NCBI RefSeq assembly: GCF_000378425.1
Contig: NZ_KB899816.1
Span: 62,001-126,000 of the forward strand
DNA length: 64,000 bases
Reading direction: 5' to 3'
Origin: Cohnella laeviribosi DSM 21336
Lineage (GTDB): Bacteria; Bacillota; Bacilli; Paenibacillales; Paenibacillaceae
The notes below the pieces were generated by a model, which saw only the letters and a list, made by a program, of their open reading frames with translations, was not told the DNA's origin and ran no database searches. Position 1 is the first letter of the stretch. Every line of letters starts with the position of its first letter. The position numbers and the translations under genes were made by a program. Positions 1-9,462 of the stretch are shown in pieces.

Positions 1-1396
1 CTCCTTTTTGCAGCGCCGACACGACCTCTTCCAGCTTCATGCCGCGCGAAGCCTTCGCCAGCACCAGATCGTCCGGGGACAGCTCCCGCAGCAGCGCGTC
101 GATCAGCTCCCGCTTCCGCTCGAAATGCCGCACCGCGCCCGGAGGAAAAGCGGCCTCCGCCGCCTTCGCCGTAAACGCGGAAAGCGGTCCGACCGTGTAC
201 AGGACATCCGCCTTGTCCGGCGTCAGAAACCGGCCGATGCCGGCGTGAAACTCGGCCTCGTCCGGCCCCAGCTCCAGCATGTCGCTGAGCACGACCCACT
301 TGCGCCGGTACCCTTTCAACTGCGCGACAAGATCGATCGCCGCCCGCACCGACGTCGGGCTGGCGTTGTACGCGTCGTTCAGCACGACCGCGCCGTTGTA
401 CGCCTTCGTCCGTTCGATCCGCATCCCGGTGAGAACCGCGGTTTTGAACCCTTCGGCGATTTGCGTTTCGCTCAGCCCGAACAGCCGGCCGACCGCAAGG
501 ACCGCGAGCGCGTTCACCGCATTGTGCCGCCCGGTCACGGGCAGCTCGAACAGAGCGTCCGGACGGTCCGCCGTACGGAAGGCGCAGCCTTCAAGCGTCA
601 CCTCCGCTTCGAGCAGGCGCACGTCGCAATCCGCTCCTTCCCCGAACGCGATCCGCTTTATGCCCGCAGGGAGCTTAAGCTCCGCCAGTTCCTCCGCAAG
701 CAGCGGCTCATCCCCGTTGTATACGAGCGCGCCGCCCGGCTTCAGCCCTTCGGCAATTTCAAGCTTGGCGCGGGCGATGTTGCGGCGCGAGCCGAGCTGC
801 AGCAGGTGCGCGTCGCCGATGTTCGTGATGACGGCCGCGTCCGGCTTCGCCAACCGGGACAACAGCGAAATTTCGCCTCTGCCGCTCATGCCCATTTCGA
901 GCACAAGCACTTCCGTGTCCGCGGGAGCGCGCAAAATCGTCAGCGGCAGTCCGATATGGTTGTTCAGGTTGCCCGCGGTGCAGGCGACCTTGAAGCCGGT
1001 CGCCAGCACGGAGGCGAGCAGATCCTTGGTCGTCGTCTTGCCGTTGCTGCCCGTCACGCCGACCACGCGGGCGTTCAGGCTGCCCAGATAGTTCTCCGCC
1101 AGCTTCTGCAAGGCGGCCAGCGTGTCGTCCACGACGACGAGCGGCACCCCGGGGGCTGCCGGAAGCGGTCGATCCGCCTGCCACAGCGCGGCGGAAGCCC
1201 CGGCCTTGACGGCCGCCTCCAGATGGTCGTGTCCGTCGAACCGTTCGCCGGCGAGCGGTACGAACAATTGGCCCGGCGCAAGCGTCCGCGTATCGGTCGA
1301 CACGCCGGCGACGCGCTGCCGCCCGGCGTCCTCCGTCCCTTCGATCCGGCCGTTTCCGCACCAGTCCGCTACGGTTCTAAGCGATGCGATGATCAC
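1..1396 (-). CDS. murF: UDP-MurNAc-tripeptide:D-Ala-D-Ala ligase MurF, 3' end cut by window
   Basis: Cytoplasmic Mur ligase that adds D-alanyl-D-alanine to UDP-MurNAc-tripeptide, the last cytoplasmic step of the peptidoglycan precursor. Translating the minus strand from the GTG at 1396 gives an open frame of about 465 codons running off the window; MurF is usually about 455-465 residues, so only the last few residues are missing. The ATP-binding loop GSNGKTTT is at residues 116-123, the family motif GNLNNHIGLPLT follows near 142-153, and LNDAYNASPTS lies in the C-terminal half. The start overlaps the murE stop by four bases (GTGA), so translation is probably coupled. MurE-then-MurF order is usual in Paenibacillus-type dcw clusters. 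Confidence 0.95.
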   Translation of the reverse strand, partial: MIIASLRTVADWCGNGRIEGTEDAGRQRVAGVSTDTRTLAPGQLFVPLAGERFDGHDHLEAAVKAGASAALWQADRPLPAAPGVPLVVVDDTLAALQKLAENYLGSLNARVVGVTGSNGKTTTKDLLASVLATGFKVACTAGNLNNHIGLPLTILRAPADTEVLVLEMGMSGRGEISLLSRLAKPDAAVITNIGDAHLLQLGSRRNIARAKLEIAEGLKPGGALVYNGDEPLLAEELAELKLPAGIKRIAFGEGADCDVRLLEAEVTLEGCAFRTADRPDALFELPVTGRHNAVNALAVLAVGRLFGLSETQIAEGFKTAVLTGMRIERTKAYNGAVVLNDAYNASPTSVRAAIDLVAQLKGYRRKWVVLSDMLELGPDEAEFHAGIGRFLTPDKADVLYTVGPLSAFTAKAAEAAFPPGAVRHFERKRELIDALLRELSPDDLVLAKASRGMKLEEVVSALQKG

Positions 1397-2880
1397 AATT
1401 TTCGACTCCTTAACGCTTCTTTCGCTACCAGGCGGTCGTCAAAATCGTGCGTGACGCCGCCGATAATCTGATAGGTCTCGTGGCCTTTCCCCGCAATCAA
1501 TACTACATCTCCGGGGCTTGCCATTTCAACCGCCTTCCGGATCGCCTCGCGCCGGTCGGGCTCAAGCGTGTAGCGGTCCCGGGACGTTCCGGCTTCCGCG
1601 ATTCCCGCCTCGATGTCGCGCAGAATCGCCAGCGGGTCTTCCGAGCGCGGATTGTCGCTGGTCACGATCACCCGGTCGGCAAGCTGGGCCGCCAGCCGGC
1701 CCATGATCGGGCGCTTCGTGCGGTCGCGGTCTCCCCCGCAGCCGAACACGCAGATCACGTTTCCTTCCGCGATTTCCCTTACGGTCCGCAGCACGTTTTC
1801 GAGCCCGTCGGGCGTGTGCGCGTAATCGACGATGACCGCGAACGCCTGCCCTTCGTCCACCGCTTCCATCCGGCCGGGCACGCCGGGCGCGCTTTCCAGG
1901 CTGGCGACCGCCTCATCCAGCCCGATGCCCTCGCAGAGCGCCGCCGCAAGCGCGGCGAGCGCGTTGTAGACGTTAAACTTGCCGACCAGCTTCAGGCGCA
2001 CCTCGCGGCTGCCGCGGAACGTATCGGCCGTAAACGAAGTGCCGCTTGCGGAAATGCGCACGTTTTTCGCCCGGACGTGCGCCTCCCGCTCCACGCCGTA
2101 CGTCACGACCTCCGCCGCCGTAAGGCGCGCGAACCGCCGCGACGCGTCGTCGTCCGCGTTCAGCACCGCGTAGCCGCGCTGCGCCGGATCGCTTTCGTAC
2201 GCGTTGCCGAGCCGGGAGAAAAGCAGTCCCTTGGCGTCCGCGTACGCTTCCATCGTGCCGTGGTAGTCCAGGTGATCCTGCGTCAAATTGGTAAACACCG
2301 CGCCGCGGAACCAGGTTCCTTTCACGCGCCCTTGCTCCAGGGCGTGGGAGCTGACCTCCATGACGCAGCGCTCCGTTCCGCTGTCCACCATCTCGCGGAA
2401 AATCCGCTGCAGGTGAAGCGCGTCGGGCGTCGTGCCCGACATCGGCCTCCTTTCGCCATTAAAGCGGGTTTCGATCGTGCCGATGACGCCCGGCTTGATT
2501 CCGGCATCCGCCAAAATGCGCTCGATCAGGTACGTCGTCGTCGTCTTGCCGTTCGTGCCGGTGACGCCGATCGGGCGCAGCCTGTGCGACGGGCGGCCGA
2601 ACCAGGCGTCCGCCAGCATCGCGAGCGCCTGGCCGACATCGGGTACGATCAGCTGCGGCAGGTTCACGTCAAGCCGGCGGTTGACGACCAGCGCGGCCGC
2701 CCCGGCCGCTGCGGCCTGGGGCGCGAAGTCGTGTCCGTCCACGGTATGCCCGGGCAAACAAAAGAACAGCTGACCCGGCCGCACGCGACGGGAATCAGCC
2801 TCCAAGCCTTGTATCGGAATGCGGATATCGCCGACGGAGCGATATACGATCAACTGATTGGCGAGCTCTTGCAACAACAT
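1393..2880 (-). CDS. murE: UDP-MurNAc-L-Ala-D-Glu:meso-diaminopimelate ligase MurE
   Basis: Adds meso-diaminopimelate to UDP-MurNAc-dipeptide in the cytoplasm. 495 residues from the ATG at 2880, matching the family. That start sits about ten bases after AAGGAGG; the frame is open further upstream but those codons lack a ribosome site. The ATP loop GVTGTNGKTTTT is near residues 102-113, SSHALEQGR in the middle, and DNPRSEDP in the C-terminal domain; DNPR is the motif associated with diaminopimelate rather than lysine addition, so the wall should be of the A1-gamma type. It lies 109 bases after spoVD, with its own candidate promoter in the gap, and overlaps murF by four bases. Confidence 0.96.
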   Translation of the reverse strand: MLLQELANQLIVYRSVGDIRIPIQGLEADSRRVRPGQLFFCLPGHTVDGHDFAPQAAAAGAAALVVNRRLDVNLPQLIVPDVGQALAMLADAWFGRPSHRLRPIGVTGTNGKTTTTYLIERILADAGIKPGVIGTIETRFNGERRPMSGTTPDALHLQRIFREMVDSGTERCVMEVSSHALEQGRVKGTWFRGAVFTNLTQDHLDYHGTMEAYADAKGLLFSRLGNAYESDPAQRGYAVLNADDDASRRFARLTAAEVVTYGVEREAHVRAKNVRISASGTSFTADTFRGSREVRLKLVGKFNVYNALAALAAALCEGIGLDEAVASLESAPGVPGRMEAVDEGQAFAVIVDYAHTPDGLENVLRTVREIAEGNVICVFGCGGDRDRTKRPIMGRLAAQLADRVIVTSDNPRSEDPLAILRDIEAGIAEAGTSRDRYTLEPDRREAIRKAVEMASPGDVVLIAGKGHETYQIIGGVTHDFDDRLVAKEALRSRKL

Positions 2881-2914
2881 CAACCATCGGCCTCCTTCGA
2901 CTTGCAGTATCCTC

Positions 2915-2943
2915 ATTATCAACCAATGACCATTCCGTTACAA
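2915..2943 (-). promoter_or_regulatory. candidate SigA promoter for murE-murF
   Basis: On the minus strand TTGTAA (2943-2938) and GATAAT (2920-2915) are separated by 17 bases, about 35 bases upstream of the murE start. It lies in the spoVD-murE gap. It would keep murE and murF expressed in vegetative cells independently of the sporulation gene upstream. The -35 is only a partial match. Confidence 0.4.
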
Positions 2944-2989
2944 GAGAAACCGGGCACGATTTTCTGAAAATGAAAAGATTTTTATGCGC

Positions 2990-4918
2990 TCAGGATTCCG
3001 GCGCTCCTTCGCCCAGATAGATGCGGATCACCGATCCTTTTTCCACCCTCGCTCCGGCCGCGGGCGCCTGGCGGATCACGGTCGTTCCTTTGCCCGAAGC
3101 GGACAGCCGGAAGTTCATGTTCAAATCCTCGTACAAATCCGTTACCGTCTTGCCGACGATGTTCGGCACGGTGACGATCCGGGTTTCGCCCGGCTTGTAT
3201 TCCTTGGACAGCTGCTTGGCGCTCGGCTTCACGCCCAGATACGGCAGCGCGTCCGCCATGATGTTGCGCACGACCGGCGCCGCGACGACGCCGCCGAACT
3301 GGATGCCCTGCGGATTGTCGACCGCGACGTAAACGATCAGCTTCGGATCGTCGGCCGGAGCGAAGCCGATGAACGAAACGATATGCTCGTTCGGCGAGTA
3401 CCTGCCGTTCACGACCTTTTGCGCGGTCCCCGTTTTGCCGCCCACCCGGTAGCCGTCCAGAAACGCGTTGCCGCCCGTCCCCCGGGCCACGACGCTTTCG
3501 AGCGCCTCGCGAACCTTCTTCGAAGTCTCCGGCGAAATCACCTGACGAACGAGCTCGGGCTGCGTTTCCTCCAGCACGGCGCCCGTTTCCGGCTGGATCC
3601 ACGCCTTGGACACGTGCGGCTTATACAGCTTCCCGCCGTTGATCGCCGCCGCCACCGCCGTAATTTGCTGAATCGGCGTCACGGACACCCCTTGCCCGAA
3701 CGAAGTGGTCGCAAGCTCCACCGGACCGACCCGGCTCGGCTTAAACAAAATGCCGTTTTCTTCGCCTTCCAGATCGATGCCGGTCCGCTTGCCGAAGCCG
3801 AAATCCTTGATGTACTTAAACAGCGTATCCTTGCCCAGCCGCTGTCCGAGCGCCACGAACCCGGGGTTGCAGGAATTTTCGACGACCTCGAGGAACGACT
3901 GGCTGCCGTGCCCGCCCTTCTTCCAGCAGCGCAGCTTCGCGCCGGCCACGTCGACATAGCCGGGATCGTAGAAAAATTCGTTTTTCAAATCCACCTTGTT
4001 TTCATTCAGCGCCGCGGACAGCGTAATGATCTTGAACGTGGACCCCGGCTCGTACGTCATCCAGATCGGCAAAATCCGGTTGTACACCGACGGATCGGCC
4101 TGCTGGTACTGATCCGGCTGGAACGTCGGCCGGCTGGCCATGGCCAGAATTTCGCCGTTGTTCGGGTCCATGGCGATGGCGATAACGCTGTCGGCCTGGT
4201 ATTGCAGCATGGCCTGGTCCAGCTCCCGTTCGACAATCGACTGGATCGGCTCGTCGAGCGTAAGCTGCAGCGTCAACCCGTCGCGCGGAGGCGCGTAGTT
4301 TTCCGACGACTCCGGCATCTGCCTGCCCGCGGCGTCGGTCAGAAACGAGACGTTGCCCTCAAGGCCCGTCAGACGGTCGTTGTAGCGCTTCTCGAGCCCC
4401 GTGAGCCCCTCGTCGTAACCGACGATGCCGAGAATGTGCGAGGCCAGGCTGCCGAACGGATAATACCGCTTGCTGTCTTCGGCGACGATGATGCCCGGAA
4501 GGCCCAGATCGCGCACCTTTTGCGCCAGCTCCGTCGTCATTTTGCGGCCTCCCGGCTGCAGGCGAACGTTGCTGGCTCTTTTGGTCAATTGCGAATAGAG
4601 CTTTTCCTCCGTCATGCCGAGCAGCGGGGACAGCTTTCTCGCCGTCTCGCCCGGATCTTTGACCTGGGCCGGAATCGCGTATATCGTCGGCGCGCTGACG
4701 TTGTAGGCGAGGCTGACGCCATTGCGGTCCACGATGGCGCCCCTCTTGGCTGCAAACGGAATTTGCCTCCGCCACGAGTCTTCGGCCTTAGCGGACAGTT
4801 CTTCGCCTTTCCACAGCTGCACGTAACCAAGTCGGAAGATCAGCGCGCCGAAGCCGATGACGACGAGAATAAGGGCGGCAAACAGCCGCCTGCGGACGGT
4901 CACCTGAGATATTTTCAT
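2990..4918 (-). CDS. spoVD: sporulation-specific penicillin-binding protein SpoVD-like
   Basis: Class B transpeptidase expected to act in spore cortex synthesis. 642 residues: one N-terminal membrane helix (about 12-32), a PBP dimerisation region (about 50-210), a transpeptidase domain with the catalytic serine in STFK (293-296), SCN (349-351) and KTG (495-497), and a single C-terminal PASTA domain (about 580-636). One PASTA domain and a position directly after pbpB fit SpoVD rather than PbpB. The ATG at 4918 follows GGGGAGGGGG by a suitable distance. The 136-base gap upstream shows no convincing SigE promoter, so mother-cell control cannot be read from the sequence. Confidence 0.9.
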   Translation of the reverse strand: MKISQVTVRRRLFAALILVVIGFGALIFRLGYVQLWKGEELSAKAEDSWRRQIPFAAKRGAIVDRNGVSLAYNVSAPTIYAIPAQVKDPGETARKLSPLLGMTEEKLYSQLTKRASNVRLQPGGRKMTTELAQKVRDLGLPGIIVAEDSKRYYPFGSLASHILGIVGYDEGLTGLEKRYNDRLTGLEGNVSFLTDAAGRQMPESSENYAPPRDGLTLQLTLDEPIQSIVERELDQAMLQYQADSVIAIAMDPNNGEILAMASRPTFQPDQYQQADPSVYNRILPIWMTYEPGSTFKIITLSAALNENKVDLKNEFFYDPGYVDVAGAKLRCWKKGGHGSQSFLEVVENSCNPGFVALGQRLGKDTLFKYIKDFGFGKRTGIDLEGEENGILFKPSRVGPVELATTSFGQGVSVTPIQQITAVAAAINGGKLYKPHVSKAWIQPETGAVLEETQPELVRQVISPETSKKVREALESVVARGTGGNAFLDGYRVGGKTGTAQKVVNGRYSPNEHIVSFIGFAPADDPKLIVYVAVDNPQGIQFGGVVAAPVVRNIMADALPYLGVKPSAKQLSKEYKPGETRIVTVPNIVGKTVTDLYEDLNMNFRLSASGKGTTVIRQAPAAGARVEKGSVIRIYLGEGAPES

Positions 4919-5013
4919 GCTAAAACCCCCTCCCCGGAACCGGCGGGCCGAGCCCGCGCCGCTTAGTTCAAGCTATTCCAAGGAAAGGGGGGTTAGAACA
5001 AGCCCTGCTATTT

Positions 5014-5043
5014 CTTTATAAAACCGCCCGCCGGACAAGGCGG
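5014..5043 (-). terminator. weak stem with U-rich tail between pbpB and spoVD
   Basis: On the minus strand CCGCC and GGCGG form a short GC stem followed by TTTTAT, just after the pbpB stop codon. It could partly end the vegetative division transcript before spoVD. The stem is only five pairs. Confidence 0.3.
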
Positions 5044-5054
5044 ATGACCCGGCT

Positions 5055-7349
5055 TCATCCGCCGGCCGGTCCATTCGCGCCGCCGCCTCCGGACGAATCG
5101 CCGGAAGAGGCGTCCGACTGCCCGCCGGCTGACGCGTCCGGCCGTTCCGCGTCCGCTTCGCCCGCAGGCCGCTGCATTTCCCCGGGAGGGGCGAGCGACA
5201 GCGCGACGGAGATCCGGCCGTCCTTCACCGTCGCCTGCTGCGCGATTACATATCCTTCGCCCGTTGCCTGGCACGTCGCGCCGAGCAGCGAGCAAAGGTC
5301 GAGCGCGTCGCGCAGCGACAGCCCCTTCATGTCCGGAACGCTGCCGACTTTCTTTTCGGTAAACAAGTACACCCGCTCCGATGTCGGCAGCACGCTTCCG
5401 GGTTCGGGCAATTGATTCAGCACCTTGCCTCCCTTGCCCAGCACCTCCGTCTGAAAGCCGGCGTTTTTCAGTTCCGCCGACGCCCGTTCCACCGTCATGC
5501 CGCCGACATCGGGAACGGCAACGGTGACCGGAGCCTTCTCCGCCTCCTTGCCGCCGCTGCCGTCTTTCTTCTCCACCTTCGGCAGCACGCCGAGATGGCG
5601 CAGCGACTGCTCCATGATCTGCTTGAAGATCGGCGCCGCAACCGAACCCCCGCCGGCGAACTTGTCGTCCGGGCGGTCCACCAGCACGTACAGCACGATC
5701 TTCGGGTCTTCCACCGGCGCGTAGCCGATGAACGATACGACGTATTTGTCTTCGGCGATTTTTCCGTTTTCATAGACTTGAGCCGTCCCCGTCTTGCCCG
5801 CGATGCGGTAGCCGGGAATGTAGGCGTTGCGTCCGGTGCCGATTTCCTGGTCGCTGACGACCTGCTCCAGATATTCGCCGACCTTCTTCGAAGTCGCTTC
5901 GGAAATCACCTGCCGCACGACCTCCGGCTCGACGACCGTCTTCTTGCCGGTAGCCGGGTCGGTAATCGCCTTGACCAGATGCGGCTTCATCAGCTTGCCG
6001 CCGTTGGCGACCGCCGCCACCGCCGCCACCTGCTGAATCGGCGTCACCGTGACCGCCTGGCCGAACGTGGCCGAAGCCCAGTCGCGGTTCCACGTGGGGG
6101 TCGATTTGCCGATAACCTCGCCCTGCAGCTCGATGCCCGTTTTGACGCCGAAGCCGAAGTTATCGATATACTGCTTGAATTTTTCCTTGCCGAGCATTTG
6201 GTAGCCGAGCTTGACGAACGCGACGTTGCTGGAATGCTTGAGGCCGTCCAGATAGGTGATTCGTCCCCAGCCGCTCCAGTTGTGGTCGTGAATGGGCTTG
6301 TCCCGGCTGGAGATGCTGATGCTCCCCGACTGGTAGTAGGCGTTCGGATTGAACAGCCCTTCCTGCACCGCCGCCGCGAGCGTGACGATCTTGAAGGTGG
6401 AGCCGGGCTCGTACACCGATTGGATCGCGTTGTTTTTAAACGCTTCCGGGTTCTTCGTCTCCCAATAGGCGTTCGGGTTGAAATCCGGAAGGCTGACCAT
6501 GCCGAGAATGTCCATCGTCTTCGGATCGGCCGCGATCGCGGTAATGCTGACCGGATTGTATTGCTTGTAGGCCGCCCTCAGCGCTTCCTCCATGTAGAAC
6601 TGAATGTCCCGGTCGATCGTCAGCGTGACGTTTTTCCCGTCAATCGCCTGCTTCACTTCCACCTTGCCGTTCGGAAGCTGCGTGCGGATGCCGTCTTTCT
6701 CGTACGTGATCGACCCTTCCTGGCCCTTCAGTTCGTCGTTCAGCGTCTTCTCCAGCCCCATCACCGCGACGCCCTCTTTATTCTCGTAGCCGAGGACGTG
6801 GGAAGCGAGCGAGCCGTTCGGATAGAAACGCTTCTTATCCTCGATAAAATAGAGGCCGACGTCGGTTTTGCCCGTCTGCTCCCTAAGCTGATCCCGAAAC
6901 GCCATCAGCCGGTCGGCGACGTTCTTGTCCATCTTCCATCCTTCCGGCCGAATCTCGCGCTGGTCCAGATAGCTTCCGTCTTCCCGTTTGGCGTCGACGG
7001 CCGCGCGGACTTCCGATTCCGGCTTGTTCAGCACCAGATGCACCTTGTTGACGATCTGGTCGATCAGGCGCCATTCGGGATGTTCTTCGTCGAGCTCGTG
7101 AAGCTTTTTCGGCCCGACCGCCAGCGTATAGGCGACCGTGTCCGCCGCCAGCACGTTGCCGTCCCGGTCCGTAATGGTCCCGCGGTCCTGCACCAGCTTC
7201 TTGCTCGTGATCCATGTTTTGCGCGCCTGTTCCTCCCAAAACGCCGCATTGGCGACCTGCACCCAGTAGATTCTTACGATTAAACCGAAAAACAGGAGGG
7301 TGATGAACCCTCCCAGAAACAACGTGCGTAATTTGATTCGTTTGACCAT
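5055..7349 (-). CDS. pbpB: division penicillin-binding protein PbpB/FtsI-like (two PASTA domains)
   Basis: Class B transpeptidase that crosslinks septal peptidoglycan. 764 residues: N-terminal membrane helix (about 9-27), PBP dimerisation region (about 50-235), catalytic STFK (317-320), SSN (373-375) and KTG (519-521), then two PASTA repeats (about 609-665 and 668-722). The last 40 residues are a Ser/Gly/Ala/Asp-rich tail without predicted structure. The ATG at 7349 lies 24 bases after ftsL and has AGAGGGTG upstream. Gene order ftsL-pbpB-spoVD is the standard Bacillales arrangement. Confidence 0.94.
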   Translation of the reverse strand: MVKRIKLRTLFLGGFITLLFFGLIVRIYWVQVANAAFWEEQARKTWITSKKLVQDRGTITDRDGNVLAADTVAYTLAVGPKKLHELDEEHPEWRLIDQIVNKVHLVLNKPESEVRAAVDAKREDGSYLDQREIRPEGWKMDKNVADRLMAFRDQLREQTGKTDVGLYFIEDKKRFYPNGSLASHVLGYENKEGVAVMGLEKTLNDELKGQEGSITYEKDGIRTQLPNGKVEVKQAIDGKNVTLTIDRDIQFYMEEALRAAYKQYNPVSITAIAADPKTMDILGMVSLPDFNPNAYWETKNPEAFKNNAIQSVYEPGSTFKIVTLAAAVQEGLFNPNAYYQSGSISISSRDKPIHDHNWSGWGRITYLDGLKHSSNVAFVKLGYQMLGKEKFKQYIDNFGFGVKTGIELQGEVIGKSTPTWNRDWASATFGQAVTVTPIQQVAAVAAVANGGKLMKPHLVKAITDPATGKKTVVEPEVVRQVISEATSKKVGEYLEQVVSDQEIGTGRNAYIPGYRIAGKTGTAQVYENGKIAEDKYVVSFIGYAPVEDPKIVLYVLVDRPDDKFAGGGSVAAPIFKQIMEQSLRHLGVLPKVEKKDGSGGKEAEKAPVTVAVPDVGGMTVERASAELKNAGFQTEVLGKGGKVLNQLPEPGSVLPTSERVYLFTEKKVGSVPDMKGLSLRDALDLCSLLGATCQATGEGYVIAQQATVKDGRISVALSLAPPGEMQRPAGEADAERPDASAGGQSDASSGDSSGGGGANGPAGG

Positions 7350-7373
7350 GTCCGTTCACCCTCTGGCAAAGCT

Positions 7374-7787
7374 TCACGGCTTCGAAGCCGCATCCGTTCG
7401 GCTTCCGGCGGGAGACAGCGTGATCGGTTGCTCGTCGTTTTGAATCAGGCCGTTCTGTCTTGCAATCTCTTTGATCCGGCCCGGATCTTTCAGCTTTTCC
7501 ACTTCTCTTTGCAGTTCTTTCGCTTCTTCCACCTGCTGCTCGTACCGCGCCGTCACGTCCTGAATCTCGCGGTTCAACTGATAGAGTCCCGCATAACGGT
7601 AGATGACGACGCTGGACACCGCAACAAACAAAAAGACGGTAAACAAATAAAGCAGCTTCTCTCCGACCGGAATCGAGCGCCGGCGCGGTTCGCGCGCGGA
7701 CGCAGGCGACGGCGCCCGCCGCTTTGCCGGCTCCTCGGGCTTGCGTTCCGGCCGGAGCGCCAAGTTCCCATAGTAACGCTCAGGCAT
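7374..7787 (-). CDS. ftsL: cell division protein FtsL
   Basis: Small bitopic divisome protein of 137 residues. A basic, proline-rich cytoplasmic N-terminus (1-43) precedes one membrane helix (about 44-63) and an extracellular heptad-rich coiled coil (about 68-105) that in the family pairs with DivIC and DivIB. It is recognised by topology and position between rsmH and pbpB, because FtsL sequences diverge strongly. The rsmH stop is 5 bases below the ftsL start region, so the genes are tightly linked. The N-terminus is longer than in many homologues. Confidence 0.88.
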   Translation of the reverse strand: MPERYYGNLALRPERKPEEPAKRRAPSPASAREPRRRSIPVGEKLLYLFTVFLFVAVSSVVIYRYAGLYQLNREIQDVTARYEQQVEEAKELQREVEKLKDPGRIKEIARQNGLIQNDEQPITLSPAGSRTDAASKP

Positions 7788-7791
7788 TCTT

Positions 7792-8781
7792 TTATTCCCC
7801 TTCCGGGCTATTGTTCACGGGCTCATCTTTTCCAAGCCTCTCGGCAATGCGCAATTTGGCGGAGCGGGCCCTGGGATTCTCCTTGAGCTCGCGTTCGGAC
7901 GGCAAAATCGGTTTTCGCGGCGTAAGCTTAAGCCGACCCTCGCTCAGGATTTCGACGGGAAAACCCGGAGGGGACAGATTTTTCGGCACTTCGCTCACAA
8001 AGGTCTCCTTGCAGATGCGGTCCTCCAGCGAGTGAAACGTAATGACGGCGATCCGCCCTCCGGGCTTCAGGCAATCGATCGCCTGCAGCAGCGCTTCGCG
8101 GAAGGCTTCCAGCTCGTCGTTCACGGCGATGCGGATCGCCTGGAACGTCCGCTTCGCCGGGTGCGGCCCCGTCCTCCGGGCTGCGGCGGGAATGGAAGCT
8201 TTCACGATTTCGGCCAGCTCGCCGGTCGTTTCGATCGGCGATTTCGCCCTGGCCTCGACGATCCGGCGGGCGATCGGTTTCGCGAACTTCTCCTCGCCGT
8301 AATCGCGGATGATGCGGGCGATCTCCCGCTCGTCCCATTCGTTGACGATTTCCCGGGCCGTAAGCCGCTGATCCCGGTCCATCCGCATGTCCAACGCGGC
8401 GTCGTGGTTGTAGCTGAAGCCGCGTTCCGCCTCGTCGAGCTGCGGGCTGGAGACGCCGAGATCGAACAGGATGCCGTCCACCTGCGGCTTGCCGCCTGCC
8501 TGCGGCACGCCGGCCTTGCGGAGCACGGCTTCCAGATGCCGAAAGTTGCTTTTCACCAACGTTACCGTTTCGCCGTATGGAGCAAGCCGCTCCCGGGCGT
8601 GGGCAAGCGCCCGGTCGTCCTGGTCGAGGCCGATCAGCCTGCCGTAAGGAGCGGCGAGCTTCGCGGCGATCGCTTCGCTATGTCCGGCGCCGCCCAGCGT
8701 GCAGTCGACATAAATGCCGTCTTTCCTGACATTCAGGCCTTCTACCGCTTCCTCTTTAAGCACAGTAATATGGTGAAACAA
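7792..8781 (-). CDS. rsmH: 16S rRNA m4C1402 methyltransferase RsmH (MraW)
   Basis: S-adenosylmethionine-dependent enzyme that N4-methylates C1402 of 16S rRNA. The family signature [10 protein letters not shown] is near residues 29-38 and the Rossmann-type fold follows. I choose the TTG at 8781 (329 residues) because GGGAGGG lies eight bases upstream; the other in-frame TTG two codons earlier (8787) sits directly on that ribosome site. The resulting N-terminus, FHHITVL, also fits the B. subtilis protein. It lies 107 bases after mraZ in the dcw operon. Confidence 0.95.
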   Translation of the reverse strand: MFHHITVLKEEAVEGLNVRKDGIYVDCTLGGAGHSEAIAAKLAAPYGRLIGLDQDDRALAHARERLAPYGETVTLVKSNFRHLEAVLRKAGVPQAGGKPQVDGILFDLGVSSPQLDEAERGFSYNHDAALDMRMDRDQRLTAREIVNEWDEREIARIIRDYGEEKFAKPIARRIVEARAKSPIETTGELAEIVKASIPAAARRTGPHPAKRTFQAIRIAVNDELEAFREALLQAIDCLKPGGRIAVITFHSLEDRICKETFVSEVPKNLSPPGFPVEILSEGRLKLTPRKPILPSERELKENPRARSAKLRIAERLGKDEPVNNSPEGE

Positions 8782-8888
8782 ATGCAAGCCCTCCCGGCAA
8801 CCTCATGGGGTCCTTCTTTGTGTCTATTTTCTATGTTGAAAGCAATGTGTAAACCAGGTCTGTTCCCGACGAACCGGCCGGTCCGAAC

Positions 8889-9326
8889 CTAAAACGGAAG
8901 ATCGAAATCGACGAGCTTCTCGGCGATCTCGGCAAACGACTCCTCGGACTGCTCTTTGTAGGCGTCCCAGGTTGATTTGTCCCAAATCTCCACCCGGTTC
9001 GAGACGCCGATGACGACGCACTCTTTCTCCAGCTTCGCGTATTCCCGCAAATGGCCGGGCAACGTTACCCTTCCCTGTTTGTCCCATTCGCATTCGGACG
9101 CCCCGGAAAAGAAGAAGCGGGTAAACGACCGCGCGTCCGACTTCATCAGCGGCAGCTGTTTCAGTTTTTGTTCAAACGCATTCCACTCGGAGCGGGGGTA
9201 GACGAACAAGCAGTTGTCCAATCCGCGGGTGACGATGAAATCGGTGCCGAGGGCTTCGCGGAACTTCGCAGGGATGATGATTCGACCTTTGTCGTCGATC
9301 GAATGCTGGTATTCCCCCAAAAACAT
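8889..9326 (-). CDS. mraZ: transcriptional regulator MraZ
   Basis: First gene of the dcw cluster; 145 residues built of two AbrB/SpoVT-like swapped-hairpin domains, starting [15 protein letters not shown], where DxKGR is the repeated family motif (second copy near DKQGRVTLP). MraZ rings bind repeated GTG-containing boxes and repress or tune their own operon. Here four such boxes lie immediately upstream and contain the promoter. The ATG at 9326 follows a GGGGGTGG-like ribosome site, leaving a very short leader. Confidence 0.96.
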   Translation of the reverse strand: MFLGEYQHSIDDKGRIIIPAKFREALGTDFIVTRGLDNCLFVYPRSEWNAFEQKLKQLPLMKSDARSFTRFFFSGASECEWDKQGRVTLPGHLREYAKLEKECVVIGVSNRVEIWDKSTWDAYKEQSEESFAEIAEKLVDFDLPF

Positions 9327-9344
9327 CGGCCCTCGCCACCCCCT

Positions 9345-9380
9345 CCACTATACACCACTTTCCCCCACTTTCAACCACTT
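9345..9380 (-). promoter_or_regulatory. mraZ promoter overlapping a four-repeat MraZ operator
   Basis: On the minus strand GTGG occurs four times at exactly 10-bp steps (plus-strand CCAC at 9345, 9355, 9365, 9375), three of them as AAGTGG and the last as TAGTGG. This matches known MraZ operators, which are short-spaced direct repeats. A SigA promoter, TTGAAA (9374-9369), 16 bases, TATAGT (9352-9347), lies inside the array, so MraZ binding would block RNA polymerase. The repeats are seen; autoregulation is inferred from the family. Confidence 0.85.
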
Positions 9381-9401
9381 AGAAAATTATTCGCCCCATA
9401 A

Positions 9402-9432
9402 AATAAAAATCCTGCCTTACGGGCAGGATTTT
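9402..9432 (-). terminator. intrinsic terminator after the DUF4349 gene
   Basis: Perfect 11-bp stem (AAAATCCTGCC with its complement) around a 5-base loop; on the minus strand it is followed by a U-rich stretch. It ends the DUF4349 transcript and insulates the mraZ promoter. Confidence 0.85.
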
Positions 9433-9462
9433 CGAAAAATATTTTACGGGATTAAACGATTT

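Noticed and set aside
4919-5054. SigE promoter for spoVD
   Set aside because: No ATA / CATACA-type pair at suitable spacing was found; sporulation control may come from outside this gap or from a degenerate site.
1447-7283. Several plus-strand frames of 500-660 codons opposite murE, spoVD and pbpB
   Set aside because: They mirror real minus-strand genes with clear catalytic motifs; their translations are Arg/Pro/His-rich and domain-free.
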